Shown: piece by piece, positions 1-10,555 of the stretch | How the letters are laid out: every line of letters begins with the position of its first letter | Position numbering within the stretch: position 1 is the stretch's first letter | From: Bufo bufo | Taxonomy: Eukaryota; Chordata; Amphibia; Anura; Bufonidae | Assembly (NCBI RefSeq): GCF_905171765.1 | Contig: NC_053390.1 | Location: 309,493,466 to 309,557,465 of the forward strand | Length of the DNA: 64,000 nucleotides | Direction: 5' to 3' | The notes under the pieces: model-generated | What the model saw: the letters and a program-made list of their open reading frames with translations, nothing else | The model's database searches: none | Told to the model about the DNA's origin: nothing | Program-made: the position numbers and the translations under genes

Positions 1-247
1 AGTGTGCCTATTGTGGAAGCAGGAAAAATGGCTGCTATGGGGCCTGAACTCCTGTCACATACAGCGACATGACATACAGTATATACGTGTAGGAAAAGTA
101 CGGAGCAGCCTGGTCTGAGACAGCAAGGGGTTTGCGTAGAAGTTGCTGGGGGGGGGGGGTCGTTAAAAAATTTGCTGAGAGGCCCAGTCAGTTTTTTGTT
201 ACGCCAGTGTTAGATTATCCCTTTTACATGTTGAGTAAAATAGGTTC
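1..247. other. Unassigned intronic sequence
   Basis: I see no coding signal, terminal repeat or RNA gene in this stretch. A short G-run lies near position 150. It forms the left flank of the hAT insertion and ends in the first copy of its 8-bp target duplication. Confidence 0.5.
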
Positions 248-654
248 ATCTAAATCAGTGGTTCTTAACCTGGGTTCGATCAAACCCCAGGGGTTCGGTG
301 AGTCAGTCTTGTGGGTTCGGCCGCCGGCCCTGGTGGGCCGCTTTGATAGATGGCTGCCACAAGACAGGAAAATATTTATTTCCTGTTACTCAGACCCCTT
401 TTGCGCCCGCTGCGGCTCATGATCAGAAGAGCCGAGCGAGCGCAATGATTTTGCTTCCGCCAGCCGCCGGATGTGAGCGGCATATGACGACATGACGTCA
501 TATCCGGCGGCTGCGCGGCGGCGGATCTAGTGACTGCACAGCATGGTGGCGGCGGCGGCATCCTGTCTCTCCTGCACACAGACACCGGCATCACTGAGCT
601 AAGCTCACCTGTTGTACTACAGGTAAGAGTAAAGGGGCTTGGAGGACCTATTGT

Positions 655-1080
655 GTATTGTATTTAAGGGGTCAGCATTGTATTGGGGGGCTGGGAGGGT
701 GGGGTCAGCAGTGTATTGGGGTGGCAAGGATGGGGGTCAGCAGTGTATTGGGGTGGCTAGGAGGGGGGTCAGCAGTGAATTAGGGGGGCTGGGAAGGGGG
801 TCATCATTGTATTAGGGGGGCTGGGATTATTTTGGGAGGGGGTCAGCAGTGTATTGAGGGACTGGGGGGTCAGCAGTGTATTGGGGTGGCTGGGAGGCTG
901 GGGGTCAGTAGTGTATTAGGAGATTGGGAGGGGGGTCAGCAGTTTATTAGGGGGTGGGAGGGGATAAGCAGTGTATTAGGGGGGTGGGAGGGTGTTCAGC
1001 AGTGTATTGGGGGTGGTGGGGAGGGGGCAGCAGTGTATTAGATAGTGGAGAGGGGGGGGGGGCAGTAGTATATTAGGCTC
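655..1080 (+). repeat. G-rich degenerate minisatellite inside the hAT element
   Basis: The block repeats a motif of roughly 35-50 bp built as GTCAGCAGTGTATT followed by long G-runs and GGCTGGGAG. Unit length and sequence vary. The + strand has many runs of three to ten G, so it can form G-quadruplexes. One frame stays open for 69 codons through it (832-1041), but that is a by-product of the repeat and not a gene. The complementary C-rich pattern at 42190-42560 in the other large hAT element looks similar in style. Confidence 0.8.
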
Positions 1081-3099
1081 AGTGACTTATGGGGCTGACA
1101 TAGATTTTTTTTCCAGGGCTGCTTTGTATCTCCAGTCCGGCCCCGGAGGTCAAGACACACACCCGACTCGCCCCGCTTGTCCATCATTGGCTGCAGGTGA
1201 TCACGCAACATCGCTTGGCCTATCCCTTCATACTAACTATGTCGAGCAAAAAAAGAAAGTGGTCGGACGAATATGTACAATATGGATTCACATGTATAAC
1301 GGAACGTGATGGGAGTCAGCGTCCTAACTGTATGATTTGCAATGCCAAGTTGAGCAATTCTAGTCTAGCACCGGCAAAACTAAGAGAACACTTCCTTAAG
1401 CTGCATGGAGATGGAAAATACAAGAACACAACGCTCGCTGAATTCAAGGTGAGGAGAGCCAGATTCGATGAAAAGGCTAGTCTGCCTGTTCTCGGCTTTG
1501 TACCCATCAACAAACCGATCCTCATAGCATCGTACGAAGTTGCTTACCTGATCGCAAAGCAGGGCAAACCCCACACCATTGGTGAAACACTCATAAAACC
1601 AGCTGTGTTGAAGATGGCGAATATCATGCTGGAAAAAGCAGCTGAAGTTAAGTTATCCCAAATTCCTCTTTCAAATGACACCATCAGCGACAGAATAGAG
1701 GACATGAGCAAAGACATCTTGGCTCAAATAGTTGCAGATCTGATTTCAAGCCCGGCAAAATTCAGCCTTCAACTCGACGAGACCACAGACGTCTCCAATC
1801 TAAGCCAGCTTGCAGTATTCGTGCGCTATGTGAAAGACGACGTGATAAAGGAAGAGTTTTTATTTTGTAAGCCTCTTACAACAACAACTAAGGCAGCCGA
1901 TGTGAAGAAACTTGTGGATGACTTCTTCAAAGACAACAATCTTTAGTTGGATATGGTTTCTGCAGTTTGTTCGGATGGAGCTCCAGCCATGCTGGGAAGA
2001 AAGTCTGGTTTTGGTGCGCTAGTGAAAGCCGATGCACCACACATCATTGTTACGCATTGTATTCTGCATAGGCATGCATTGGCATCAAAAACCTTGCCTC
2101 CAAAACTGGCAGAAGTATTAAAAATTGTAGTGGAATGTGTGAACTATGTGCGAAATAGTGCTCTGAGGCACCGCATCTTCAGGGAGCTGTGTAAAGAAAT
2201 GGGATCTGAATTTGAGGTACTTCTGTACCATTCCAACGTTCGGTGGTTATCCCAGGGACAGGTGTTGAATCGTGTTTTTGCCGTGCGTGTGGAATTAGCC
2301 CTGTTTTTGCAAGAGCACTAACATTGTCATGCAGATTGCTTCAAAGATTCTGAGTTCATTCTCATTTTAGCGTACATGACTGATATCTTTGCAGCTCTAA
2401 ATCATCTCAATCAACAGATGCAGGGCGGTGGAGTCAACATCATCGAAGCGGAAGAAAATCTGAACGCTTTTCAAAAAAAGCTACCGTTATGGAAACGACG
2501 AATAGAGAACGATAACTTCGCAAACTTTCCCCTGCTAGACGACTGTGTAAGTAAGATCTAAGATGTATCTGGAATCGGAGACATTTCTGTACCCACGGAA
2601 CTGAAGCAAGCAATTGCCTCGCACTTAGATGAGCTTGCAACGTGTCTTGATGGATACTTCCCTACAAGAGAGTCATATCCAGCATGGGTGAGACAGCCGT
2701 TCACATTTAGTGTTGAGACAACAGATGTCAATGATGAATACCTCGATGAAATCATTGAACTTCAGCAGAGCCAGGTTCAACAGCAACTCTTCAGAACAAC
2801 AACGCTCTCAACGTTTTGGTGTCAACAAATGGTAACATACCCTGTTATTGCTAAGAAAGCTCTGGAGTTTTTCATACCGTTTGTTACAACATATCTTTGC
2901 GAGCAATCCTTTTCAAGGATGCTGGACATAAAAACGAAGAAAAGGAACAGACTTTGTTGTGAAAATATTGAAACAAACAATTGGACGGCACTGCGCTCTG
3001 GTAAGGTCCGGGTGCACGGTCAGTAGGTCGGATCCCTCTAGTAATATGTTTAGAAAGACCAGCACTCCGTTTTGCTGAGCTGAAAACTTCTTTATTCGT

Positions 3100-3152
3100 C
3101 ACCCATGTGACGCACGTTTCGGCATAAGGTTTGCCTTTATCAAATACAGGTG
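3100..3152 (-). ncRNA. Mirror copy of the hammerhead-like relic
   Basis: This is the inverted-arm counterpart of the motif at 6866-6918 and has the same core deviations. Its presence on the opposite strand follows from the palindromic structure of the Penelope insertion. Confidence 0.42.
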
Positions 3153-3458
3153 ATTATAGCTCAATACAACACATGTAATGCACCATTTAAATACACCTTT
3201 TGAAATACCCGCCCCTCATCATGTGAGCGGTCATGTGGCTGTAATTGAAGGCATACGCCCCCAGCCACATGACCAGTCACCTGATCACGGCATCATGTTG
3301 CTATGTAACTCAGTATAAACAAAACTCAATCAATGGAAAGGAAATAGGATACGGCAGAGTATGTATCTATATTCATACCATACTACAGCGTCTGAGTTAT
3401 CAATGATCAATTATAGAACCAAATACAAACAAACATATTATAATATACATATATTCTT

Positions 3459-4822
3459 TTAAGTGAAACTGCTCAGTGAATATTCTTTATTGAGGCCTTT
3501 GGGGGCAAGCGTCTCGAGCCGATGGATCCAATATGCTTCACGCTGGTGAAGCATCTGGATGCGGTTTTTTCCACGTCTTGGTAGGGTCACTTCCTCTATA
3601 ATTTGGAAACGTAATTGTGAGATATGATGTTTTTTCTCAATGAAGTGTTGAGGGATAGGCAGCAAAATATTTTCTTTCCTGATTGTGGATTTGTGTTTTC
3701 CCACTCTATCTTTGATACGCATTGTTGTTTCTCCAACATAGCACAACCCACACGGACATTTTAGTAAGTAGATAACAAAACTACTGTCACAGGTAAAGTG
3801 ACCCCGTACTGGAATTTGTTGTCCTGTGTGTGGGTGTGATATGTTGGAGCCCTTAATGACATTGGAGCAATGAACACAGTTCAGACAGGGAAATGTTCCC
3901 TTTCTGACTGTGGATAAAGTGAGCTGTCGCAATGACGTCCTGTCACTACCTATGTCCGCTCGGATGATCTTATCTCTAATATTTTGATTACGTTTATAAC
4001 ACATCATAGGTAACTCCCTATATTCCTGAATTGTTGGGTATGATCTTTGTAAAATATGCCAGTGTTTAATGGCAATTGCTCTTACTCGATCCATCCAGGG
4101 GTGATATTTAACAATAAGTGGTATTCTCTGTGTTTTTATCATCTTTTTTTGTGTTATTGTGGGATTTTCTACCTTATGCCTTTGTTCATCTAACAGCTTA
4201 GATGGATAACCTCTGTTGACAAATTTTTGTGTCATTTCCTGCATCCATAAACTACGTGTATCAGGATCCGTTACAATGTTGGCCACTCTTTTAAACTGTG
4301 AAAAGGGGAGTGATTTTTTTACAGCTGCAGGATGATTGCTGTGAAATGCTAATAAGCTATTTCTGTCAGTCTCTTTGACATATAGATCAGTTGTAATCCT
4401 GTTATTAGTACCCCTAATTACCCATGTGTCAAGGAAAGAAACACGGTGTGAATCTTGATGCAGTGTAAATTTTAGTTCAAGTCTTATGCTGTTAATGTGA
4501 TCTATAAAAGACACAAGGGTCTCAGTGCCGCACCGCCATACGCAAAAAATATCGTCGATAAAACGTTTCCAAAATATACAATGATTTTGATATAGCACAT
4601 TTGGGTAGATATACTCTCTGTGCCATATAACAATTTGCGTAAGGCGGTGCGGCATTGGACCCCATCGCGGTCCCACACCGCTGCTGGAAAAATGTGTCTT
4701 GAAATAAGAAGTAGTTACGCCGTAAAACAATAGAAAGTAGAGACAGAAAAAAATCCTTTTCAGCCTGTGTGTATGTGCTCTCATCCAATAATGCACGGAC
4801 GGCCAATATGCCTTTTTCATGC
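3459..4822 (-). pseudogene. Penelope RT/GIY-YIG ORF, left (minus) copy, 5'-truncated
   Basis: This 453-codon minus-strand frame covers the C-terminal half of a Penelope polyprotein. It shows the RT active-site region (FIDDIF), a cysteine cluster (CLNCVHC), then a GIY-YIG endonuclease with VIYLLKCPCGLCYVGET, the conserved R in KDRVGKH, and a distal E/N region (REAYWIH...LNKE) near its end. The upstream RT palm (positions 4522-4806) is in a different frame, so a frameshift separates YANCYMA from the segment that reads IYPNVLYQ. It differs from the right arm by only a few substitutions, for example AIK versus ANK and QLTL versus QLTF. The 5' third of the gene is missing. Confidence 0.9.
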
Positions 4823-6559
4823 AGGGGGATCCGGTTTGGGCAATAAAACAGGAATTACAGGTCTTGGTTGATAATTATTTAAAACAGAATATTATTGATA
4901 AGAAATTAGCAGAATTTTTAATCAACCAACACCCTGTAACACCCGTATTCTATACACTGCCCAAGGTGCATAAATCCTTGGAGCGGCCCCCAGGACGCCC
5001 AATAGTTGCAGCCACAGATTCAATCCTTTCTCCCCCTGCAATTTTCCTGGATAAAGTGTTGACCCCTCTTACTAAAAAAGCTCCCTCATACTTAAGGGAC
5101 ACACAACATTTCTTGGAGACAATAAGTGAGATTGAGCTGTCGCAGGATTGTATCCTAGTCACCCTGGATGTATGTAGCCTATATACAAGTATCACTCATG
5201 AAAAAGGCCTATTGGCCGTCCGTGCATTATTGGATGAGAGCACATACACACAGGCTGAAAAGGATTTTTTTCTGTCTCTACTTTCTATTGTTTTACGGCG
5301 TAACTACTTCTTATTTCAAGACACATTTTTCCAGCAGCGGTGTGGGACCGCGATGGGGTCCAATGCCGCACCGCCTTACGCAAATTGTTATATGGCACAG
5401 AGAGTATATCTACCCAAATGTGCTATATCAAAATCATTGTATATTTTGGAAACGTTTTATCGACGATATTTTTTGCGTATGGCGGTGCGGCACTGAGACC
5501 CTTGTGTCTTTTATAGATCACATTAACAGCATAAGACTTGAACTAAAATTTACACTGCATCAAGATTCACACCGTGTTTCTTTCCTTGACACATGGGTAA
5601 TTAGGGGTACTAATAACAGGATTACAACTGATCTATATGTCAAAGAGACTGACAGAAATAGCTTATTAGCATTTCACAGCAATCATCCTGCAGCTGTAAA
5701 AAAATCACTCCCCTTTTCACAGTTTAAAAGAGTGGCCAACATTGTAACGGATCCTGATACACGTAGTTTATGGATGCAGGAAATGACACAAAAATTTGTC
5801 AACAGAGGTTATCCATCTAAGCTGTTAGATGAACAAAGGCATAAGGTAGAAAATCCCACAATAACACAAAAAAAGATGATAAAAACACAGAGAATACCAC
5901 TTATTGTTAAATATCACCCCTGGATGGATCGAGTAAGAGCAATTGCCAATAAACACTGGCATATTTTACAAAGATCATACCCAACAATTCAGGAATATAG
6001 GGAGTTACCTATGATGTGTTATAAACGTAATCAAAATATTAGAGATAAGATCATCCGGGCGGACATAGGTAGTGACAGGACGTCATTGCGACAGCTCACT
6101 TTCTCCACAGTCAGAAAGGGAACATTTCCCTGTCTGAACTGTGTTCATTGCTCCAATGTCATTAAGGGCTCCAACATATCACACCCACACACAGGACAAC
6201 AAATTCCAGTACGGGGTCACTTTACCTGTGACAGTAGTTTTGTTATCTACTTACTAAAATGTCCGTGTGGGTTGTGCTATGTTGGAGAAACAACAATGCG
6301 TATCAAAGATAGAGTGGGAAAACACAAATCCACAATCAGGAAAGAAAATATTTTGCTGCCTATCCCTCAACACTTCATTGAGAAAAAACATCATATCTCA
6401 CAATTACGTTTCCAAATTATAGAGGAAGTGACCCTACCAAGACGTGGAAAAAACCGCATCCAGATGCTTCACCAGCGTGAAGCATATTGGATCCATCGGC
6501 TCGAGACGCTTGCCCCCAAAGGCCTCAATAAAGAATATTCACTGAGCAGTTTCACTTAA
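4823..6559 (+). pseudogene. Penelope RT/GIY-YIG ORF, right (plus) copy, frameshifted
   Basis: The first segment (to about 5400) holds RT motifs: TLPKVHKS, RPPGRPIVAATDS, LVTLDVCSLYTSI (first catalytic Asp region) and GTAMGSNAAPPYANCYMA. A one-base-type frameshift near 5395-5410 moves the reading to the second frame, which continues with FIDDIF (catalytic DD), a CxxCxxC cluster and the GIY-YIG endonuclease, ending at 6559. This is the Penelope RT plus GIY-YIG architecture. The usual N-terminal part is absent, so the copy is 5'-truncated. The frame shift is also present in the left copy and therefore predates or accompanied the insertion. Confidence 0.92.
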
Positions 6560-6865
6560 AAGAATATATGTATATTATAATATGTTTGTTTGTATTTGGT
6601 TCTATAATTGATCATTGATAACTCAGACGCTGTAGTATGGTATGAATATAGATACATACTCTGCCGTATCCTATTTCCTTTCCATTGATTGAGTTTTGTT
6701 TATACTGAGTTACATAGCAACATGATGCCGTGATCAGGTGACTGGTCATGTGGCTGGGGGCGTATGCCTTCAATTACAGCCACATGACCGCTCACATGAT
6801 GAGGGGCGGGTATTTCAAAAGGTGTATTTAAATGGTGCATTACATGTGTTGTATTGAGCTATCAT

Positions 6866-6918
6866 CACCTGTATTTGATAAAGGCAAACCTTATGCCGAA
6901 ACGTGCGTCACATGGGTG
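6866..6918 (+). ncRNA. Hammerhead-ribozyme-like relic in Penelope 3' region
   Basis: The order of parts is that of a type I hammerhead. An outer helix pairs CACCTGT with ACA..GGTG. The core reads TTGATAA where the consensus is CTGANGA. A stem pairs GGC with GCC, followed by GAAAC, GTGC and GTC. Penelope elements are known to carry hammerheads in their terminal repeats. Two core positions deviate (C3 to T and G8 to A), so cleavage is doubtful. The mirror copy is at 3100-3152 on the minus strand. Confidence 0.45.
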
Positions 6919-7324
6919 ACGAATAAAGAAGTTTTCAGCTCAGCAAAACGGAGTGCTGGTCTTTCTAAACATATTTGTTGTGAAAATGACATGAGAGTGG
7001 CACTTGCCAAGGTAAAGCCGCGCATTTCTGACCTGGTCTCTGAAAGACAACAGCAGAAGTCACACTGATTTGCAGTAAATATTCATTATTATGTTTTTAT
7101 TTTTGTGTGAAAATCATGTTTTAATGGTTTTGTTCTTTGTTCTTAATGGTTTTGTTCTTTAATGGTTTTATTCACTTTGTGCACCTATGTATAAATATAT
7201 ACCTATGTTTTGAATTTGAAAAAATCATATTTAATTTTTCCAATTAAGAAGGGTTCGGTGAATGCGCATATGAAACTGGTGGGGTTCAGTACCTCCAACA
7301 AGGTTAAGAACCACTGATCTAAAT

Positions 7325-7636
7325 GCTCTATGCTAAAAGAGATCCTGTCCACAATGAGGCAGATTCACAAATACTGTTTTTAGGAAGTGGACAGTGTAAA
7401 CTTAAACTAGATAGTCTAAAGATGCGCCACATTTATCACATTTGGTGATGCTGGATGATAGATTTTGGTGAATGTTTAGACTGTCTAATCTAAGTATATA
7501 CCACCTATTAGTTATTTTACAGGAATGTACATCAGAATATTGCATCTTAAGCCACACCATTTCTTGCCAGTTCTACTGTGTTTGCATTAGTGATTCTGCA
7601 ATACCGTTGATTTTCTTCTCTTTTTACATGATACAG
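7325..7636. other. Intronic sequence upstream of exon 1
   Basis: No transposon signature is visible here. The final part is a moderately pyrimidine-rich tract ending in ATACAG, which acts as the putative 3' splice site of the exon at 7637. It may be original (non-repeat) intron. Confidence 0.45.
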
Positions 7637-7724
7637 CTTAGCATGCTTTTAGAGACTTCAGGTCCTGAGATTGTTCGACTAGAAAAGAGTACTCCAAGAC
7701 GTAAGAGAGCAAGCCCTAGAGAAG
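7637..7724 (+). CDS. Host gene exon A (unrecognised protein)
   Basis: An 88-bp open segment is bounded by ...ATACAG and GTAAGA. It reads LSMLLETSGPEIVRLEKS followed by a basic TPRRKRASPRE stretch. It enters in phase 0 and leaves in phase 1, which is what the next proposed exon (25457) needs. The KSTPRRKRASPRE part is rich in basic and phosphorylatable residues. The frame is open for another 55 codons upstream, but the acceptor and the phase agreement favour this start. I do not recognise the family. The call rests on splice signals and phase agreement and would be settled by RNA data. Confidence 0.6.
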
Positions 7725-8032
7725 GTAAGATGAGAAGTATGTACACTACAGGAAATGAGGCTGTGATTTTGATCTACTGTAGTCGAACACTCATGTTCCG
7801 CAAAGAAAATTTTTACCCACGTTCTTTTTGTTCCTAAGATTAGGACTGGGTCTTCTAGAGTAAGAAGTATGATAATGTGATAATAAATAGATACCTTACA
7901 GCAATCATTTAAAGACAACCTGTCATCCCAAAATGCAGTGCAGTCTGCAGGCAGCATGCTATAGAGCAGGAGCCGAGGAGGTTGATATATAGTTCAGTGG
8001 TAAAAGATTCTGTAAAACTTATAATTTTATAC

Positions 8033-8896
8033 TAGAACAAAAGTAACTGGGCACTCTCAGGATATCTGGACCATTTGAAATTTATTAACATATAATAGCA
8101 TGAATAACTGTACTTACTGACAATGATAATATAAAACTGTAATTTAAAATACCTATCCACTACACTATAAAACACAATATGCAGTAATCCAATATGACAA
8201 ATACTAAAATATAAAATACTAAAATTCGAGGAATAAAATAGAATATTCAGTAATAACTCGTATGAATATTCGGCAAATATTCTTATGGGAAAGTCTGATA
8301 TTAAAATTTTTTGGCGATAATCCAATGTCCTTTATGTACGTCCCTTTCGATATATAACAGGGATATCCGAAAATAAGCAAAGTCCCAATGAGCAATCAAA
8401 GAACAAACTCAAGCGGCGTCCCGCTTTGATTGCTTATTGGGACTTTGCTTATTTTCGGATATCCCTGTTATATATCGAAAGGGACGTACATAAAGGACGT
8501 TAGATTATCGCCAAAAATTTTAAATATCAGACTTTCCCATAAGAATATTTGCCGAATATTCATACGAGTTATTACTGAATATTCTATTTTATTCCTCGAA
8601 TTTTTGTATTTTATATTTTAGTATTTGTCATATTGGATTACTGCATATTGTGTTTTATGGTGTAGTAGTGGATAGGTATTTTAAATTACAGTTTTATATT
8701 ATCATTGTCAGTAAGTACAGTTATTCATGTTATTATATGTTAATACATTTCAAATGGTCCAGATATCCTGAGAGTGCCCAGTTACTTTTGTTCTATTATA
8801 TTTCTCTTTTTTAGTGGACTGGGTGAGTCCACTCGACTGAGTGCACCTCTTGGGTCAATAGTTAGTCCAGTGCGTCACATCTATTCTCTTTTTCTT
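8033..8896. mobile_element. Foldback (palindromic) insertion with 14-bp target duplication
   Basis: Arms at 8033-8401 and 8424-8795 are inverted copies of each other around a 22-bp spacer. A non-palindromic tail of about 100 bp follows (8796-8896). The exact duplication TTATAATTTTATAC lies at 8019-8032 and 8897-8910. No protein frame of note is present. The arms-plus-one-tail layout and the 14-bp duplication match the Penelope pair at 2967-6973, which suggests a truncated or non-autonomous Penelope-type insertion. No DNA transposon superfamily I know gives this duplication length. Confidence 0.8.
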
Positions 8897-8936
8897 TTAT
8901 AATTTTATACATTTAATACTCCGCTGTATAGGTGTG

Positions 8937-8968
<32 letters not shown>
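8937..8968. repeat. (TA)n microsatellite
   Basis: This is an uninterrupted TA run. It supplied the TA target for the Tc1 element that starts at 8969. Short TA runs also flank the next Tc1 at 10546-10555 and 11501-11510. Confidence 0.95.
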
Positions 8969-8971
<3 letters not shown>

Positions 8972-10545
8972 TGCTCAAAAAAATAAAGGGAACACTTAAA
9001 CAACACAATGTAACTCCAAGTCAATCACACTTCTGTGAAATCAAACTGTCCACTTAGGAAGCAACACTGAGTGACAATCAATTTCACATGCTGTTGTGCA
9101 AATGGGATAGGCAATAGGTGGAAATTATAGGCAATTAGCAAGACACCCCCAATAAAGGAGTGGTTCTGCAGGTGGTGACCTGACCACTTCTCAGTTCCTA
9201 TGCTTCCTGGCTGATGTTTTTGTCACTTTTGAATGCTGCCGGTGCTTTCACTCTAGTGGTAGCATGAGACGGAGTCTACAACCCACACAAGTGGCTCAGG
9301 TAGTGCAGCTTATCCAGGATGGCACATCAATGCGAGCTGTGGCAAGAAGGTTTGCTGTGTCTGTCAGCATAGTGTCCAGAGCATGGAGGCGCTACCAGGA
9401 GACAGGCCAGTACATCAGGAGACGTGGAGGAGGCCATAGGAGGGCAACAACCCAGCAGCAGGACCGCTACCTCCGCCTTTGTGCAAGGAGGAACAGGAGG
9501 AGCACTGCCAGAGCCCTGCAAAATGACCTCCAGCAGGCCACAAATGTGCATGTGTCTGCTCAAACGGTCAGAAACAGACTCCATGAGGGTGATATGAGGG
9601 TCCGACGTCCACAGGTGGGGGTTGTGCTTACAGCCCAACACCGTGCAGGACGTTTGGCATTTGCCAGAAAACACCAAGATTGGCAAATTCGCCACTGGCG
9701 CCCTGTGCTCTTCACAGATGAAAGCAGGTTCACACTGAGCACATGTGACAGACGTGACAGAGTCTGGAGATGCCGTGGAGAACGTTCTGCTGCCTGCAAC
9801 ATCCTCCAGCATGACCGATTGGCATTGGGTCAGTAATGGTGTGGGGTGGCATTTCTTTGGAGGGCCTCACAGCCCTCCATGTGCTCGCCAGAGGTAGCCT
9901 GACTGCCATTAGGTACCGAGATGAGATCCTCAGACCCCTTGTGAGACCATATGCTGGTGCGGTTGGCCCTGGGTTCCTCCTAATGCAAGACAATGCTAGA
10001 CCTCATGTGGCTGGAGTGTGTCAGCAGTTCCTGCAAGACGAAGGCATTGATGCTATGGACTGGCCCGCCCGTTCCCCAGACCTGAATCCAATTGAGCACA
10101 TCTGGGACATCATGTCTCGCTCTATCCACCAACGTCACGTTGCACCGCAGACTGTCCAGGAGTTGGCAGATGCTTTAGTCCAGGTCTGGGAGGAGATCCC
10201 TCCGGAGACCGTCTGCCACCTCCTCAGGAGCATGCACAGGCGTTGTAGGTAGGTCATACAGGCACGTGGAGGCCACACACACTACTGAGCCTCATTTTGA
10301 CTTGTTTTAAGGACATTACATCAAAGTTGGATCAGCCTGTAGTGTGTTTTTCCACTTTAATTTTGAGGGTGACTCCAAATCCAGACTTCCATGGGTTAAA
10401 AAATTAGATTTCCATTTTTTTTTTTGTGTGATTGTGTTGTCAGCACATTCAACTATGTAAAGAACAAAGTATTTCAGAAGAATATTTAATTAATTCAGAT
10501 CTAGGATGTGTTATTTTTGTGTTCCCTTTATTTTTTTGAGCAGTG
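8969..10545 (+). mobile_element. Tc1/mariner element, nearly complete
   Basis: Terminal inverted repeats of at least 27 bp begin CACTGCTCAAAAAAATAAAG and are flanked by TA on both sides. The element is 1577 bp and carries one transposase gene in two frames. Apart from the single frameshift the copy looks young. The flanking TA run hides the exact target duplication. Confidence 0.95.
9264..10252 (+). pseudogene. Tc1-like DD34E transposase with one frameshift
   Basis: The start is ATG at 9264 ([12 protein letters not shown]). An N-terminal paired-like helix-turn-helix DNA-binding region occupies roughly residues 5-110 and includes the basic segment [10 protein letters not shown]. The catalytic triad is complete: D in FTDESRF, D in MQDNARPH, and E in [12 protein letters not shown], with 34 residues between the last two. 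A one-base loss near 9819-9822 shifts the frame just before VMVWGG, and the second frame runs from about 9836 to 10252. Combined length is about 330 residues, normal for the family. It cannot produce an active protein as it stands. Confidence 0.93.
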
Positions 10546-10555
10546 TATATATATA

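Larger units (their letters stand above)
2967..6973. mobile_element. Head-to-head Penelope-like retroelement pair
   Basis: Two Penelope (PLE) copies lie head to head: a minus-strand copy at 2967-4822 and a plus-strand copy at 4823-6973. Positions 5196-6973 and about 3047-4822 form a near-perfect inverted repeat of about 1.78 kb. The plus copy reaches 373 bp further 5' (4823-5195). The minus copy carries about 80 bp more at its 3' end (2967-3046). The pair is flanked by a 14-bp target duplication TTTGTTGTGAAAAT at 2953-2966 and 6974-6987, inside the hAT coding frame. This shows a single insertion event into an older hAT copy. Both arms share the same frameshift, so they come from one template. 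Confidence 0.92.
1239..7068 (+). pseudogene. hAT transposase, ZBED5-like, disrupted by three stops and an insertion
   Basis: The likely start is the ATG at 1239 (MSSKKRKW). Visible parts in order are: a BED-type zinc finger (CMIC near codon 35, H-x4-H later); the first acidic motif LDETTD; the second acidic motif in VCSDGAPAMLG; a C-x3-H motif in HCILHRH; RWLSQG; and the C-terminal hAT dimerisation block with LCEQSFSRM. All segments lie in one frame, broken by in-frame stops at 1944-1946 (TAG), 2319-2321 (TAA) and 2559-2561 (TAA). At codon CCEN the frame is cut by the Penelope insertion. It resumes at 6974 with the last 30 or so residues (ending KSH) and stops at 7068. Vertebrate genomes carry domesticated relatives such as ZBED5. 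This copy cannot make a full protein. Confidence 0.92.
256..7316 (+). mobile_element. hAT DNA transposon (ZBED5-like), split by a Penelope insertion
   Basis: The ends are inverted repeats that match for 16 bp starting CAGTGGTTCTTAACCT. They are flanked by an exact 8-bp duplication ATCTAAAT at 248-255 and 7317-7324, which is the hAT hallmark. The interior holds a G-rich minisatellite, a decayed BED-finger hAT transposase and a 4-kb Penelope insertion. Without that insertion the element is about 3.0 kb. The 5' part also has a CpG-rich inverted stretch around 460-520 and a splice-acceptor-like tract near 1110, so the transposase may once have been spliced. The element is inactive. Confidence 0.93.

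Noticed and set aside
8033..8325. 97-codon minus-strand frame and its plus counterpart
   Set aside because: Both sit in the AT-rich arms of a foldback and mirror each other. The peptide is low complexity.
8402..8423. Hammerhead motif in the loop of the 8033 foldback
   Set aside because: I looked for CTGANGA and GAAAC on both strands of the loop and tail and did not find the core.
9327..9812. 161-codon minus-strand frame
   Set aside because: It is antisense to the Tc1 transposase, whose sense frame has clear catalytic motifs.
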